A DNA stretch of 55,680 nucleotides from Pseudomonas akapageensis. Lineage in GTDB: Bacteria; Pseudomonadota; Gammaproteobacteria; Pseudomonadales; Pseudomonadaceae. Positions 15,485-24,769 of the stretch are shown in pieces. Position 1 is the stretch's first letter. The number at the start of each line of letters is the position of its first letter. The notes beneath the pieces were generated by a model. The model had not been told where the DNA came from. It made no database searches and was given only the letters and a program-made list of their open reading frames with translations. Location: positions 1-55,680 of the forward strand of contig NZ_VXCP01000050.1 in the NCBI RefSeq assembly GCF_011355085.1. The letters are read 5' to 3'. The position numbers were made by a program, and so were the translations under genes.

Positions 15485-16621
15485 ATGCAGCTGCCGCCCA
15501 AGCCTGAGGTCGGCCTGCCGCTGTGGCTGCTTGCCGAGCTGACCTACCGCTGCCCGTTGCAGTGCCCGTATTGCTCCAATCCGCTGGACTTTGCCCAGCA
15601 GGGCCAGGAGCTGAGCACGGAGCAGTGGCTCAAGGTGTTTCGCGAAGCGCGCGAAATGGGCGCGGCGCAGCTGGGCTTTTCCGGCGGCGAACCGCTGGTG
15701 CGCCAGGACCTCGCCGAACTGATCAAGGAAGCCCGCCAGCTGGGTTTCTACACCAACCTGATCACCTCGGGCATCGGCCTGACCGAGCAAAAGATCAGTG
15801 ACTTCAAGCAGGCCGGCCTGGACCATATCCAGATCAGCTTCCAGGCCAGCGACGAGCAGGTCAACAACCTGCTGGCCGGCTCGAAAAAAGCCTTCGCGCA
15901 AAAGCTGGAGATGGCCCGGGCGGTCAAGGCGCACGGCTACCCGATGGTGCTGAATTTCGTCACCCACCGCCACAACATCGACAAGATCGACCGCATCATC
16001 GAACTCTGCATTGCCCTCCAGGCCGACTTCGTCGAACTTGCCACCTGCCAGTTCTATGGCTGGGCTCAGCTGAACCGGGTCGGCCTGCTGCCCACTCGCG
16101 AACAGCTGGTGCGCGCCGAACGCATCACCAATGAATACCGCGCCAAATTGGAAGCGGAAGGCAATCCCTGCAAACTGATTTTCGTCACCCCGGACTACTA
16201 CGAAGAGCGCCCCAAAGCCTGCATGAATGGCTGGGGCAGCATCTTCCTGACCGTCACGCCGGACGGCACCGCCCTGCCCTGCCACGGCGCCCGGCAGTTA
16301 CCGGTGCAGTTTCCCAATGTGCGCGATCACAGCATGCAACACATCTGGTACGACTCGTTCGGTTTCAACCGCTATCGTGGATACGAGTGGATGCGCGAAC
16401 CTTGCCGTTCCTGCGACGAGAAGGAAAAGGACTTCGGCGGCTGCCGCTGCCAGGCCTTCATGCTGACCGGTGACGCCAGTAATGCCGACCCGGTATGCAG
16501 CAAGTCACCGCAGCACGGCGTCATCCTCAAGGCACGTGATAAAGCCGAGCATGCGACCCAAACCATTGAACAACTGGCCTTTCGAAATGAACGGAACTCA
16601 CGCCTCATCGCCAAAAGCTGA
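15485..16621 (+). CDS. pqqE: PqqA peptide cyclase PqqE (radical SAM)
   Basis: This 378-residue radical SAM enzyme forms the Glu-Tyr crosslink in PqqA. The SAM cluster motif CxxxCxxC reads 'CPLQCPYC' near residues 23-30. The C-terminal SPASM region with its auxiliary cluster cysteines is seen in 'KACMNGW', 'LPCHGARQ', 'CRSCDEKEKDFGGCRC' and 'PVCSK'. The ATG at 15485 gives the usual length; a GTG at 15449 inside pqqD is possible but less likely. Its end overlaps the next gene by 35 bases. Confidence 0.94.
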   Translation: MQLPPKPEVGLPLWLLAELTYRCPLQCPYCSNPLDFAQQGQELSTEQWLKVFREAREMGAAQLGFSGGEPLVRQDLAELIKEARQLGFYTNLITSGIGLTEQKISDFKQAGLDHIQISFQASDEQVNNLLAGSKKAFAQKLEMARAVKAHGYPMVLNFVTHRHNIDKIDRIIELCIALQADFVELATCQFYGWAQLNRVGLLPTREQLVRAERITNEYRAKLEAEGNPCKLIFVTPDYYEERPKACMNGWGSIFLTVTPDGTALPCHGARQLPVQFPNVRDHSMQHIWYDSFGFNRYRGYEWMREPCRSCDEKEKDFGGCRCQAFMLTGDASNADPVCSKSPQHGVILKARDKAEHATQTIEQLAFRNERNSRLIAKS

Positions 16622-18431
16622 ACGATTCAGTGCTGCCCAGGCGGTTGCCGCCGGTACCGATTTCGCCGAGCTGCGTGCAGGTCACGGCGGGGTGTTCTGG
16701 AACGAGTTTCGCCCCGAGGATGGCGCTTGCCGGCTGTGGCAGTGGAGCGACGGCAAAACCCGTTGCCTCACTCCGGATGGTTTCAGCGCCCGCAGCCGGG
16801 TCTACGAATACGGCGGCGGATCGTTTTGCCTGAGCGACACCGGATTGGTGTTCGTCAATGAGGCCGATCAGCAGGTGTACACCCAGGCGCTCGATGGCAG
16901 CCTGCCCCGAGCCCTGACCCGGGGCACGCGGCGCTACGGTGACTTGCGCCATGCCGACGGCCTGGTGCTGGCCGTGGAAGAAACCCACGGGCCACAACTG
17001 GTCGAACATCGCCTGGTTACCCTGCACCTGGCCGACGGCCAACGCCGGATACTCGCCGAAGGTGCCGACTTCTATGCCGCACCGACGTTGAGCGCGGATG
17101 GCGCGCGGCTGGCCTGGATCGAGTGGAGCCGGCCGCATCAGCCCTGGACGATCACTCGCCTGATGTGCGCCGAGCGCATGGCTGGCGGCCACTGGGGAGT
17201 GCCGCGCTGCATCGCCGGCGGAGGGTCGAGCGAGGAGTCTCTGCAACAGCCACGCTTCGACGAACAGGGCGTGCTGTACTGCCTGTCAGACCGCAACGAC
17301 TTCTGGCAACCCTGGGGTGAAACGCCAGAGGGCTGGGCTACCTTGCCGGCAGCCGCTGCCGACCATGCCGCGGCGCCCTGGCAATTGGGCGCCTGCACCT
17401 GGCTGCCATTGCCCGCGCAGGCGTACCTTGCAACCTGGTTCGAGGATGGATTCAGCCGCCTGGCCCTCAGGCACGGCGATGGCACCCTGGAAGATTTCAG
17501 CGGCGATTACAGCCGCTTCCGCGGCCTGGATGTGGACGACCATCATCTCTATGCCATTGCCGCATCGGCGACCAGCACGGCGGCGGTGATTGCCATCAAC
17601 CGAAAGGACCATCAGGTACAGGTGCTGGCAGGCGGCAAGCTGCCCTTGCCCGCCGAGCGCATCAGCCGACCGCAATCGCTGCATTATCCTAGTGGCGATG
17701 GTCATGCCCATGGCTTCTTCTACCCGGCCATGAACGGCCAGGAAAAACCGCCACTGCTGGTGTTCGTCCACGGCGGGCCGACATCCGCCTGCTACCCTGT
17801 TCTCGACCCGCGTATCCAGTACTGGACCCAACGCGGCTTCGCCGTTGCCGATCTCAATTACCGTGGCAGCAGCAGCTATGGCCGGGCCTACCGGCAAGCG
17901 CTGCACCTGCGCTGGGGCGTGGTCGACGTCGAGGACGCCTGCGCGGTGGTCACTTACCTCGCAGAGCGTGGCCTGATCGACCCGCAACAGGCCTTTATCC
18001 GTGGCGGCAGCGCTGGCGGCTATACAACGCTCTGCGCGCTGGCCTTCGCCCACGTCTTCCGCGCAGGCGCCAGCCTTTACGGTGTCAGCGACCCGCTCGC
18101 CCTGACCCGTTCTACACACAAGTTCGAAAGCGACTATCTGGATTGGCTGATCGGTGATCCCGAACGCGACGCCGAACGCTACCGCGCCCGCACGCCGCTT
18201 TTGCATGCAGCCAATATCCAGGTGCCGGTGATTTTCTTTCAGGGCGAGCTGGATGCGGTGGTCGTGCCCGAGCAGACCCGCTCGATGCTGGCTGCATTGC
18301 AAGCCAATGGTATTGCCGCGCAGGGGTATTTCTATCCGGAGGAGCGTCATGGTTTTCGCAAGGCCGAGAATCTGGCTCATGCACTCGAGCATGAGTGGCA
18401 GTTCTACCAGCAGGTGCTCGAAGGCGAGTAG
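16587..18431 (+). CDS. S9 prolyl-oligopeptidase family peptidase of the pqq cluster
   Basis: This 614-residue protein has an N-terminal beta-propeller and a C-terminal alpha/beta hydrolase domain. The catalytic triad is Ser475 in GGSAGGY, Asp556 in 'GELDAV' and His588 in 'EERHGF'. It overlaps pqqE by 35 bases, so it belongs to the operon. In several Pseudomonas a peptidase at this place has been called pqqM, with the next aminotransferase and LysR genes called pqqI and pqqH; I recall this and did not check it. A role in trimming the PqqA-derived peptide is plausible but not proven by sequence. Confidence 0.88.
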   Translation: MNGTHASSPKAERFSAAQAVAAGTDFAELRAGHGGVFWNEFRPEDGACRLWQWSDGKTRCLTPDGFSARSRVYEYGGGSFCLSDTGLVFVNEADQQVYTQALDGSLPRALTRGTRRYGDLRHADGLVLAVEETHGPQLVEHRLVTLHLADGQRRILAEGADFYAAPTLSADGARLAWIEWSRPHQPWTITRLMCAERMAGGHWGVPRCIAGGGSSEESLQQPRFDEQGVLYCLSDRNDFWQPWGETPEGWATLPAAAADHAAAPWQLGACTWLPLPAQAYLATWFEDGFSRLALRHGDGTLEDFSGDYSRFRGLDVDDHHLYAIAASATSTAAVIAINRKDHQVQVLAGGKLPLPAERISRPQSLHYPSGDGHAHGFFYPAMNGQEKPPLLVFVHGGPTSACYPVLDPRIQYWTQRGFAVADLNYRGSSSYGRAYRQALHLRWGVVDVEDACAVVTYLAERGLIDPQQAFIRGGSAGGYTTLCALAFAHVFRAGASLYGVSDPLALTRSTHKFESDYLDWLIGDPERDAERYRARTPLLHAANIQVPVIFFQGELDAVVVPEQTRSMLAALQANGIAAQGYFYPEERHGFRKAENLAHALEHEWQFYQQVLEGE

Positions 18432-18452
18432 CTCTGCGCAAGACAACTGCCT

Positions 18453-18563
18453 CTCGTTCCCACGCTCTGCGTGGGAATGCCGTGCCAGACGCTCTGCGTC
18501 GTTCTGCACGAGAGCTTTGCGATATGTTGCAGGGTGCATTCCCACGCAGAGCGTGGGAACGAG
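18453..18563. repeat. Palindromic intergenic repeat, copy 1
   Basis: The element starts CTCGTTCCCACGCTCTGCGT and ends with its reverse complement, about 111 bp in all, with an internal 'GACGCTCTGCGTC'-type hairpin. Copies 2 and 3 are at 35067-35173 and 40583-40694. The ends are nearly identical while the middles differ, as in REPIN-type elements moved by a RAYT transposase elsewhere in the genome. Confidence 0.8.
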
Positions 18564-18582
18564 AAAGAATGAGTAATCATGC

Positions 18583-18620
18583 AAAAAAATGCCCCAGTCC
18601 GAAATAATCAGGCCTGGGGC
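18583..18620 (-). terminator. Terminator of the class III aminotransferase gene
   Basis: On the minus strand GCCCCAG (18620-18614) pairs with CTGGGGC (18597-18591), followed by ATTTTTTT. It lies about 40 bp after the aminotransferase stop. Confidence 0.75.
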
Positions 18621-18660
18621 GTGCGCAGTTACGCGAGACGGTTCGGAAAAATCGGTGTAT

Positions 18661-19917
18661 TCAACGTGACAATTGCGCCGTACGCACCCGGGCGAAAGCC
18701 CTGGCCAGGCGCAGCAACATCTCATCGATATTGCCCTTGCTGACCGTCAGTGCGGGCGAGAAGCGCAGGCAATCGGGTTGTGGTGCATTGAGCAGTAGCC
18801 CTTCCTGCAAGGCGGCCTTGACCATGGCTGCTGCCGAATCGTCGACCAGCCTCAAGCCCCAGAGCAGCCCCTGGCCGCGAACTTCGCCCTGGCCGTAGCG
18901 CGATGCCAGGTGGCTCAGGCCATCGCGAAAATGCCGTCCGCAATCGAGCACTCGCTCAAAAAAGCCAGGTTCGAGCACCGCCTGCAAGACCGCCAGCCCG
19001 GCCGTACTCATCAAGGCATTGCCATGATGGCTGCCGTCCAGCTCGCCGGGCTCGGCGCAACAGGCCGTGCCGCGGGCCAGCAGGGCCGCCAGTGGCACGC
19101 CGCCGCCCAGGCCCTTGCCGAGCGTGACAATGTCGGCGCGCACGCCGTAGGTTTCTTCAGCCAGCAATGCGCCACAACGACCGACGCCCGTTTGCACTTC
19201 ATCGAGGATCAACAGGATGCCCAGCTCGCGGCACAGGCGCTCGACGCCTTTGAGGTATTCCTGGCTCGCCGGAATGACCCCGGCATCGCCCTGGATCGGT
19301 TCGAGCATGATGGCCACGGTTTGCGCATCCACGGCGGCATGCATTGCCTGCAAGTCGTTGAAGGGGACTTTGCAGAAACCCGACACCTTGGGTTCGAACA
19401 GGCCTTCGCATCCAGCCCTGTCCGAGGCCGACATGGCGCCCAGGCTATGGCCGTGGCAGCCCTGGCTGGCAGTGATGATGCGGTAGGCACCGTTGCGGTG
19501 GCGCTGGCCCCATTTGCGCGCCAGCTTGATCGCGCCTTCGCAGGCTTCGGTGCCGCTGTTGAGCAGGTACACCTGGTCACTGTCGGTGCACTGGCACAAC
19601 AGGTCGGCCAGCCTGAGCATGCCGCGGTTGTGGAACCCCGCGCCCGGGTTGATCAGGGCCTGGGCCTGATCGGCCAATGCCCTGACCAGCACGCTGGGGC
19701 TATGGCCCAGGCTGTTGGCGGCGCCCCCTTGGGTAAAGTCCAGATAGGCACGGCCATCGCTGTCCCACAACCAGGAACCCTGGCCACGAACAAAAACCTG
19801 GCGAGGGCGCTCGACACTTGGCATCAGGCACTCACGGGCTTGATCGTCATGGAGCGGTTGAATGTCGTGGTGATTTTCGAAACTGGCAACTTTGCGGCGC
19901 AGATTGAACAGGTTCAT
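18661..19917 (-). CDS. Class III PLP-dependent aminotransferase (ArgD-like) of the pqq cluster
   Basis: This 418-residue protein has the fold of acetylornithine-type aminotransferases. PLP lysine is Lys268 in 'TLGKGLGG', with the cofactor Asp239 in 'LILDEVQTGVGR' and the 'NSGTEACEGAIKLAR' phosphate-binding stretch at 120-134. I chose the ATG at 19917 over an upstream in-frame start because it begins with a usual N-terminus and has a GCAGGACGG SD region. It is divergent from the LysR gene. The substrate cannot be told; the position fits the gene some authors call pqqI. Confidence 0.88.
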   Translation of the reverse strand: MNLFNLRRKVASFENHHDIQPLHDDQARECLMPSVERPRQVFVRGQGSWLWDSDGRAYLDFTQGGAANSLGHSPSVLVRALADQAQALINPGAGFHNRGMLRLADLLCQCTDSDQVYLLNSGTEACEGAIKLARKWGQRHRNGAYRIITASQGCHGHSLGAMSASDRAGCEGLFEPKVSGFCKVPFNDLQAMHAAVDAQTVAIMLEPIQGDAGVIPASQEYLKGVERLCRELGILLILDEVQTGVGRCGALLAEETYGVRADIVTLGKGLGGGVPLAALLARGTACCAEPGELDGSHHGNALMSTAGLAVLQAVLEPGFFERVLDCGRHFRDGLSHLASRYGQGEVRGQGLLWGLRLVDDSAAAMVKAALQEGLLLNAPQPDCLRFSPALTVSKGNIDEMLLRLARAFARVRTAQLSR

Positions 19918-20084
19918 GCGCCCGTCCTGCGAAGATTTTTTGCCTTGCCTATGTAAATACCACCAACACAACGGGTACTCATCGCGCTTTCTGGCCCTGT
20001 AAGCCTTGTGAATACGGGATAGACTAGGGGTTCACAGGTAATACAGCCATTTCGATTTTCCAGCTTTTTCGATAAGTAAACCTT

Positions 20085-21005
20085 ATGGATTTCCGCCAAC
20101 TGCGTTATTTCGTCGCGGTCTATGAAGAGGGCCACGTCGGCCGGGCCGCCGAACGCCTGTCACTTTCGCAGCCGGCTCTGTCACAGCAGATTCGCCAACT
20201 CGAACACAGCCTCGACGTGAGCCTGTTCGAGCGTGGCAACAAACGCCTGCTGCCGACCCTGGCCGCACATACGCTGTACAACCACGCCGTGCCTCTGCTC
20301 GATGGTTTGCAACGGGCGCGCGAAGCCCTGCAGAACTTCAAGGGCCAGGCATTGCGCACGCTGGCCATTGGCGTGCTGCAAACCGTTCATCCGAGCCTGG
20401 TTCCTCAGCTGCTCGACCGTGTTCGCAAGGCTCAGCCGCACCTGGTGGTGCAGATCTACGAACTGTCCGGCCTCGAAATCGAGCGTCGCCTGCTCAATGG
20501 CTCGCTGGACATTGGCATCAGCTATCTGCCACCCCGCCAACCCGGCCTGCATGGCTTGCTCTTGTACGAAGATGAGCTGCAACTGGTGATTCCGGCAAAC
20601 CACCCACTGCGCGAATTCAAGAAGGTATCACTGAGCCAGGCCGCCGAACTGCCGATGCTGTTGCTTGGCGAGGAATTCCAGGTACGGCAGATCTGGCACA
20701 CGCAGCTGGCCAATCTCGGCAGGCGCCCGCATGTACAGGCAGAGATGAACAATATGGCGGGGATTCTTGACAGCCTGCCGCACACGGCACTGGCAACCGT
20801 GCTGCCCGGTCGGGCACAGGTGGTGCAGGATGATCAGGAATTGCTCTGGAAACCCTTGAGCGAACCACGGGTGCCGCTCAAGGTGGGCCTGGTATTTCGT
20901 GATGCGCAACGCCAGCAGGCATCAGTGGAGCTGCTGCGCAACTTGCTGGAAGACGTGATCGAACCGCGTCACACGAGCCTGTCGCCAATGGACATATTGA
21001 GCTGA
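20085..21005 (+). CDS. LysR family transcriptional regulator of the pqq neighbourhood
   Basis: This 306-residue regulator has the LysR helix-turn-helix in residues about 1-60 ('MDFRQLRYFVAVYEEGHVGRAAERLSLSQPALS', given in parts: 'MDFRQLRYFVAV' and 'AAERLSLSQPALSQQI'). A CysB-like effector domain follows. It is divergent from the aminotransferase across 167 bp. That gap holds a GTGAA/TTCAC inverted pair (20008-20012, 20031-20035) which could be a LysR site. By the usual rule it would control the divergent gene. Confidence 0.9.
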   Translation: MDFRQLRYFVAVYEEGHVGRAAERLSLSQPALSQQIRQLEHSLDVSLFERGNKRLLPTLAAHTLYNHAVPLLDGLQRAREALQNFKGQALRTLAIGVLQTVHPSLVPQLLDRVRKAQPHLVVQIYELSGLEIERRLLNGSLDIGISYLPPRQPGLHGLLLYEDELQLVIPANHPLREFKKVSLSQAAELPMLLLGEEFQVRQIWHTQLANLGRRPHVQAEMNNMAGILDSLPHTALATVLPGRAQVVQDDQELLWKPLSEPRVPLKVGLVFRDAQRQQASVELLRNLLEDVIEPRHTSLSPMDILS

Positions 21006-21035
21006 AGAGAGACCCGGAAAAATCGCAGGCAAAAG

Positions 21036-21060
21036 AAAACCCCGCCGAGGCGGGGCTTTG
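21036..21060 (+). terminator. Terminator after the LysR gene
   Basis: CCCCGC (21040-21045) pairs with GCGGGG (21050-21055), preceded by AAAA and followed by CTTTG. It is moderate in the plus direction and lies 30 bp after the LysR stop. Confidence 0.65.
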
Positions 21061-21195
21061 CAGACTGTTTCCCTGACATCCCTATCTGCGCACCTTCCTG
21101 GCGGCAATCCTGCGTGTCCGTGTTCTTGCTTTGCGCTTCCTGCGCTACGTCCATGTGAAGTAGATTAGCTGTGGATCCAATTTTCCGATAGAGGC

Positions 21196-21237
21196 GGAAA
21201 AACCTCGCGTTGTGTAAGCAAATGCTTACACAACGCG
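21196..21237 (-). terminator. Terminator of the first acyl-CoA dehydrogenase gene
   Basis: A perfect 15-bp inverted repeat (21206-21220 with 21223-21237) lies just beyond the stop at 21245. On the minus strand it is followed by AGGTTTTTCC. Confidence 0.8.
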
Positions 21238-21244
21238 ATAAGCC

Positions 21245-23023
21245 TTAGAACTGTTCGGCATTGAGCAAGTAAAGCGATTCGCTGCCAGCCTTGACCGATG
21301 CCGCCAACGAGTGGATACGCGGCAACAGGCGCGCGAAATAGAAGCGTGCAGTGCCCATTTTGCTGGCGTAGAAGTCGTCCTGCGCCTCCTTGCCCAGGGC
21401 AGCCTTGGCCATCAATGCCCACATGTAGGCATAGGCGGTATAGCCGAAGGCCTGCAGGTACTCCACCGACGCCGCGCCGATTTCGTTCGGGTTGGTTTTG
21501 CAGCGGTCCAATACCCAGGCGGTCAGCTCGTCGAGGTTGTCCAGGGCGGCATTCAGCGGCTTGACGAACTCGCCCAGCTCCGCGCCCGCGGTGGCGGTGA
21601 AATGGCGGATTTCATCGGCGAACAGCTTGTAGAACGCGCCGCCCGTTCCCACCACCTTGCGTCCGACCAGGTCCAGCGCCTGGATGCCGTTGGTGCCTTC
21701 GTAGATCTGGGTAATGCGCACGTCACGCACCAGTTGCTCCTGGCCCCACTCGCGAATGTAGCCGTGGCCGCCAAACACTTGCTGGCCATGCACCGTGGAC
21801 TCCAGGCCCAGGTCGGTGAGGAACGCCTTGGCCACCGGCGTGAGCAGGGCCACCAGGTCTTCGGCGCGTTTGCGCGTGGTCGGGTCTTCGCTGTACTTGG
21901 CGGTATCCAGCTGCATGGCCACGTAGGTCGAAAACGCCCGGCCGCCTTCGTTGCTGGCTTTCATGGTCAGCAGCATGCGGCGCACGTCCGGGTGCACGAT
22001 GATCGGGTCGGCCACCTTGTCCTTGGCTTGCGGACCCGTCGGCGAACGGCTTTGCAGGCGGTCGCGAGCGTACTCGACGGCATTCTGGTAAGAGCGCTCC
22101 CCCGTGGCCAGGCCCTGGATACCGACACCCAGGCGCTCGTAGTTCATCATGGTGAACATGGCCGCCAGGCCCTTGTTCGGCTCGCCGACGAGATAGCCGA
22201 CGGCCTCGTCGAAGTTCATTACGCAGGTAGACGAGCCCTGGATGCCCATCTTGTGCTCGATCGAACCGCAGTTGACCGGGTTGCGCGCGCCCAGGCTACC
22301 GTCGGCATTGACCAGGAACTTGGGCACCAGGAACAGCGAAATGCCTTTGGGGCCCGCCGGCGCATCCGGCAGCTTGGCCAGCACCAGGTGAATGATGTTC
22401 TCGGTCAGGTCGTGCTCGCCACCGGTGATGAAAATCTTGGTGCCGCTGACTTTGTAGGAACCGTCGACCTGAGGTTCGGCGCGGGTACGGATGATGCCCA
22501 GGTCGGTACCGGCGTGGGGTTCGGTCAGGCACATGGAGCCCGCCCAAATACCGGCGTACATGTTCGGCAGGTAGGCGGCCTTCAATTCTTCGCTGGCATG
22601 GGCGTTGATCGACAGGCAGGCACCAGCGGTCAACATCGGGTAGAGGCCGAATGCCAGGCTGGAGGAGTTGACCATTTCTTCGACTTGAGCCGAAACGACT
22701 TTCGGCATGCCCATGCCGCCGTACGCCGGATCACCGCCGACGCCGACCCAGCCACCTTCGGCGTAGGTCTGATAGGCCTCGGGAAATCCTGCCGGGGTGG
22801 TCACGCCAGCAGCGCTCCAATGGCAGCCTTCTTCATCGGCACTGCGGCTCAGTGGAGCAATGCTTTTGCTGGTGACCTTGCCGGCTTCTTCAAGAACGGC
22901 ATCGACGGTTTCGACATCCACGGTGTCAGCCAGCCCGGGCAGTTGCGCCCAGAGGTTGGCAACCTCGAAAACTTCATTGAGGACGAAGCGCATATCGCGC
23001 AAGGGCGCTTTGTAGTCAGCCAT
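21245..23023 (-). CDS. Acyl-CoA dehydrogenase (paralogue 1)
   Basis: This 592-residue flavoenzyme catalyses the first step of beta-oxidation, acyl-CoA to 2-enoyl-CoA. It belongs to the long type of about 600 residues, with an extra C-terminal domain. The FAD and substrate regions 'MCLTEPHAGTDLG' and 'FITGGEHDLTENIIHLVLAKL' are clear, and 'IYEGTNGIQALDLVGRKV' is the C-terminal FAD contact with the catalytic Glu. It is similar along its whole length to the protein at 24770-26575. The start has a GAGAGG SD. From memory these two correspond to enzymes studied in P. putida (phenylacyl-CoA) and P. aeruginosa (FadE1/FadE2). Chain-length preference cannot be read from sequence. Confidence 0.9.
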   Translation of the reverse strand: MADYKAPLRDMRFVLNEVFEVANLWAQLPGLADTVDVETVDAVLEEAGKVTSKSIAPLSRSADEEGCHWSAAGVTTPAGFPEAYQTYAEGGWVGVGGDPAYGGMGMPKVVSAQVEEMVNSSSLAFGLYPMLTAGACLSINAHASEELKAAYLPNMYAGIWAGSMCLTEPHAGTDLGIIRTRAEPQVDGSYKVSGTKIFITGGEHDLTENIIHLVLAKLPDAPAGPKGISLFLVPKFLVNADGSLGARNPVNCGSIEHKMGIQGSSTCVMNFDEAVGYLVGEPNKGLAAMFTMMNYERLGVGIQGLATGERSYQNAVEYARDRLQSRSPTGPQAKDKVADPIIVHPDVRRMLLTMKASNEGGRAFSTYVAMQLDTAKYSEDPTTRKRAEDLVALLTPVAKAFLTDLGLESTVHGQQVFGGHGYIREWGQEQLVRDVRITQIYEGTNGIQALDLVGRKVVGTGGAFYKLFADEIRHFTATAGAELGEFVKPLNAALDNLDELTAWVLDRCKTNPNEIGAASVEYLQAFGYTAYAYMWALMAKAALGKEAQDDFYASKMGTARFYFARLLPRIHSLAASVKAGSESLYLLNAEQF

Positions 23024-23152
23024 GGCAACCTCTCAAGGGACAAGATCCAAGCAGGACCTATTAACAAAAGTCGAGCTTAACCCAAGAACACTTGAGAGAC
23101 ATAGGGTCGCATCGTGACCATTTGTCTAAAAACAGTCACGCTATTCGGCAGC

Positions 23153-24442
23153 CTAATTGTTCGCCGTCATCCGTACAGCCCCCCGCCGATTCTGCCCGAA
23201 AGGCACGACACAATTACGCCCGGCACCCTTGGCGTTATAGAGCGCCTGGTCGGCTGACTTGAGCACCTCTTCAGGTGAACGATGTTCGGCCAACCGTTCG
23301 GCAGCGCCGATACTGATGGTGACCGACACACTGGAAGACGCTGCCGCGCCACGCCGCTGGCGTCCGCTCTGGTCGTCCTGGGGTCGGCTTTCCTTATTGC
23401 GCAACTGGATGTTGTAGGTCGCAATGGCCTCACGAACTTCTTCCAGGTGCGGCAAACATTCTTCCAGCGTCTTGGCCGCGAACACCAACGCAAACTCCTC
23501 ACCACCGTAACGGTAGGCCCGCCCGCCCCCCGTGACTTTCGACAGTTTGCTGGCCACCAGCCGCAGCACCTGGTCGCCGACGTCGTGGCCGTGGGTATCG
23601 TTGAATTTCTTGAAGTGATCGACGTCGGTCATCGCCAACACATAGTTGCGCCCCAATCGCTGCATGCGCTCGTTCAGCGCACGGCGACCCGGCAACCCGG
23701 TCAGTTCGTCGCGGAAGGCCATCTGATAGGCCTCGTGAGACACCGCGGCGGCAATCATCAACATCACTTGGCTGCACATGATATTCAGCGTGAACGGCAG
23801 GATGAAGGTCTTGGGCAACATCCAGAAAATCCCGAGCAGCCCGACCACCTGCGCGGCATGCAAAGGCCTCGGATTTCGCAGGTATTGCACCACCAGCAAC
23901 ACGAAGGACGCCAGAAACACCGGATAGGCCAACTGGATCAGACTCATCCATTGACCATGCAACGCCGGCCAGCGAATCGCAGCAAGCCAGCCAAGCAAGG
24001 GCTCGGGAAAGCTCTGCTCCAGGCCCAGGGCGACACTGCCAACGGCCAGCAGTACGGCAAAACGCGCGACCATGTCCTGGAACAGATGCGTGCGTTCCTG
24101 CCACACCGCGAACAGGCAGAACATCAACGGCAGTAACAGGCAGCACAGGTGGAACACCACGGCGGCGTCGTCGCGCACCTTGCCGTGGTCCCGGTAATAG
24201 TCCGTCTGGGTATCGAGCAGGAAATAGGCGATGTAGACGGTGACCATCAGAAACAGTTCGCGCTGGCGTCGATACACAGCGCAGTAGGCACCGCCAAGCA
24301 GCAGGACCAGGGTTGGCAAGACATTGAACAGCGAGGTGAAGAAGACACTCAGGTCTTTCACGTAGGCAGCCGCCAGCCCCGCGAGCAACAACAGCAACGA
24401 CGGCAGGAAATGGCTGAAACGCACAGCAGGTAGGCGTGACAA
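23153..24442 (-). CDS. Membrane diguanylate cyclase (GGDEF)
   Basis: This 429-residue protein has an N-terminal membrane part with about six or seven hydrophobic segments (about residues 10-235). A GGDEF domain follows ('DELTGLPGRRALNERM' at 245-260, active-site GGEEF at 313-317), so it should make cyclic di-GMP. No RxxD inhibitory site stands five residues before GGEEF ('GGGRAYRY' is there). The start is a TTG at 24442; it lacks a strong SD, and a GTG at 24424 is the main alternative. It sits alone between two acyl-CoA dehydrogenase genes in the same direction. Confidence 0.87.
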   Translation of the reverse strand: MSRLPAVRFSHFLPSLLLLLAGLAAAYVKDLSVFFTSLFNVLPTLVLLLGGAYCAVYRRQRELFLMVTVYIAYFLLDTQTDYYRDHGKVRDDAAVVFHLCCLLLPLMFCLFAVWQERTHLFQDMVARFAVLLAVGSVALGLEQSFPEPLLGWLAAIRWPALHGQWMSLIQLAYPVFLASFVLLVVQYLRNPRPLHAAQVVGLLGIFWMLPKTFILPFTLNIMCSQVMLMIAAAVSHEAYQMAFRDELTGLPGRRALNERMQRLGRNYVLAMTDVDHFKKFNDTHGHDVGDQVLRLVASKLSKVTGGGRAYRYGGEEFALVFAAKTLEECLPHLEEVREAIATYNIQLRNKESRPQDDQSGRQRRGAAASSSVSVTISIGAAERLAEHRSPEEVLKSADQALYNAKGAGRNCVVPFGQNRRGAVRMTANN

Positions 24443-24584
24443 GGGTAAGGTCCCGGAAAACCAGTAGGTGGCATTGTGCCTTCAACTTATCGGCAGCGCG
24501 CCCGGCTTTATTAGCCTTTATTCGTGAAGATTTATTCAGGGTACCGACGGTACCCGATACAAATCTATCGACAGGCACAATCCA

Positions 24585-24687
24585 TGTAGCCGCTGCCGCA
24601 GGCTGCGCTCGAGCGCGAAGCGGTCGCGCTCCCGGTATCGCAGGGAGGTCCTGACGGACCTCAGCGCAGCCTGCGGCAGCGGCTACA
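24585..24687. repeat. REP-type inverted repeat (TGTAGCCGCTGCCGCAGGCTGCG family)
   Basis: TGTAGCCGCTGCCGCAGGCT at the left is the exact reverse complement of the right end, with about 57 bp of further short palindromes between. The family differs from both the GGCAAGCCCGCTCC type and the GTTCCCACGCTC type seen elsewhere in the window, so at least three REP families are present. Confidence 0.75.
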
Positions 24688-24717
24688 GGAGTGCGCGTTG
24701 GCCGTGACTGCGAGCAT

Positions 24718-24749
24718 AAAAAAACCGCCTGCCCCGTAAGGGCAGGCGG
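24718..24749 (-). terminator. Terminator of the second acyl-CoA dehydrogenase gene
   Basis: CCGCCTGCCC (24725-24734) pairs with GGGCAGGCGG (24740-24749). On the minus strand it is followed by a run of seven T. It lies 20 bp after the stop at 24770. Confidence 0.9.
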
Positions 24750-24769
24750 CTTGAGAATCAGCCCGTGAC

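Larger units (their letters stand above)
24443..24769. other. Intergenic region with a REP-type palindrome
   Basis: No gene is visible. It holds a small GGTACC-based palindrome (24539-24555), the repeat at 24585-24687 and the terminator at 24718-24749. The cyclase promoter should be at its left end, but I could not define it. Confidence 0.4.

Noticed and set aside
21311..23080. Long antisense frame opposite acyl-CoA dehydrogenase 1
   Set aside because: Same codon-bias artefact; no family resemblance. The similar antisense frame at 24842-26641 is rejected for the same reason.
23113..23140. CGTGAC-N16-GTCACG inverted repeat upstream of acyl-CoA dehydrogenase 1 as an operator
   Set aside because: Symmetric but short with wide spacing and no known matching regulator; it is near the end of the cyclase gene. 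Kept out of the feature list for lack of support.
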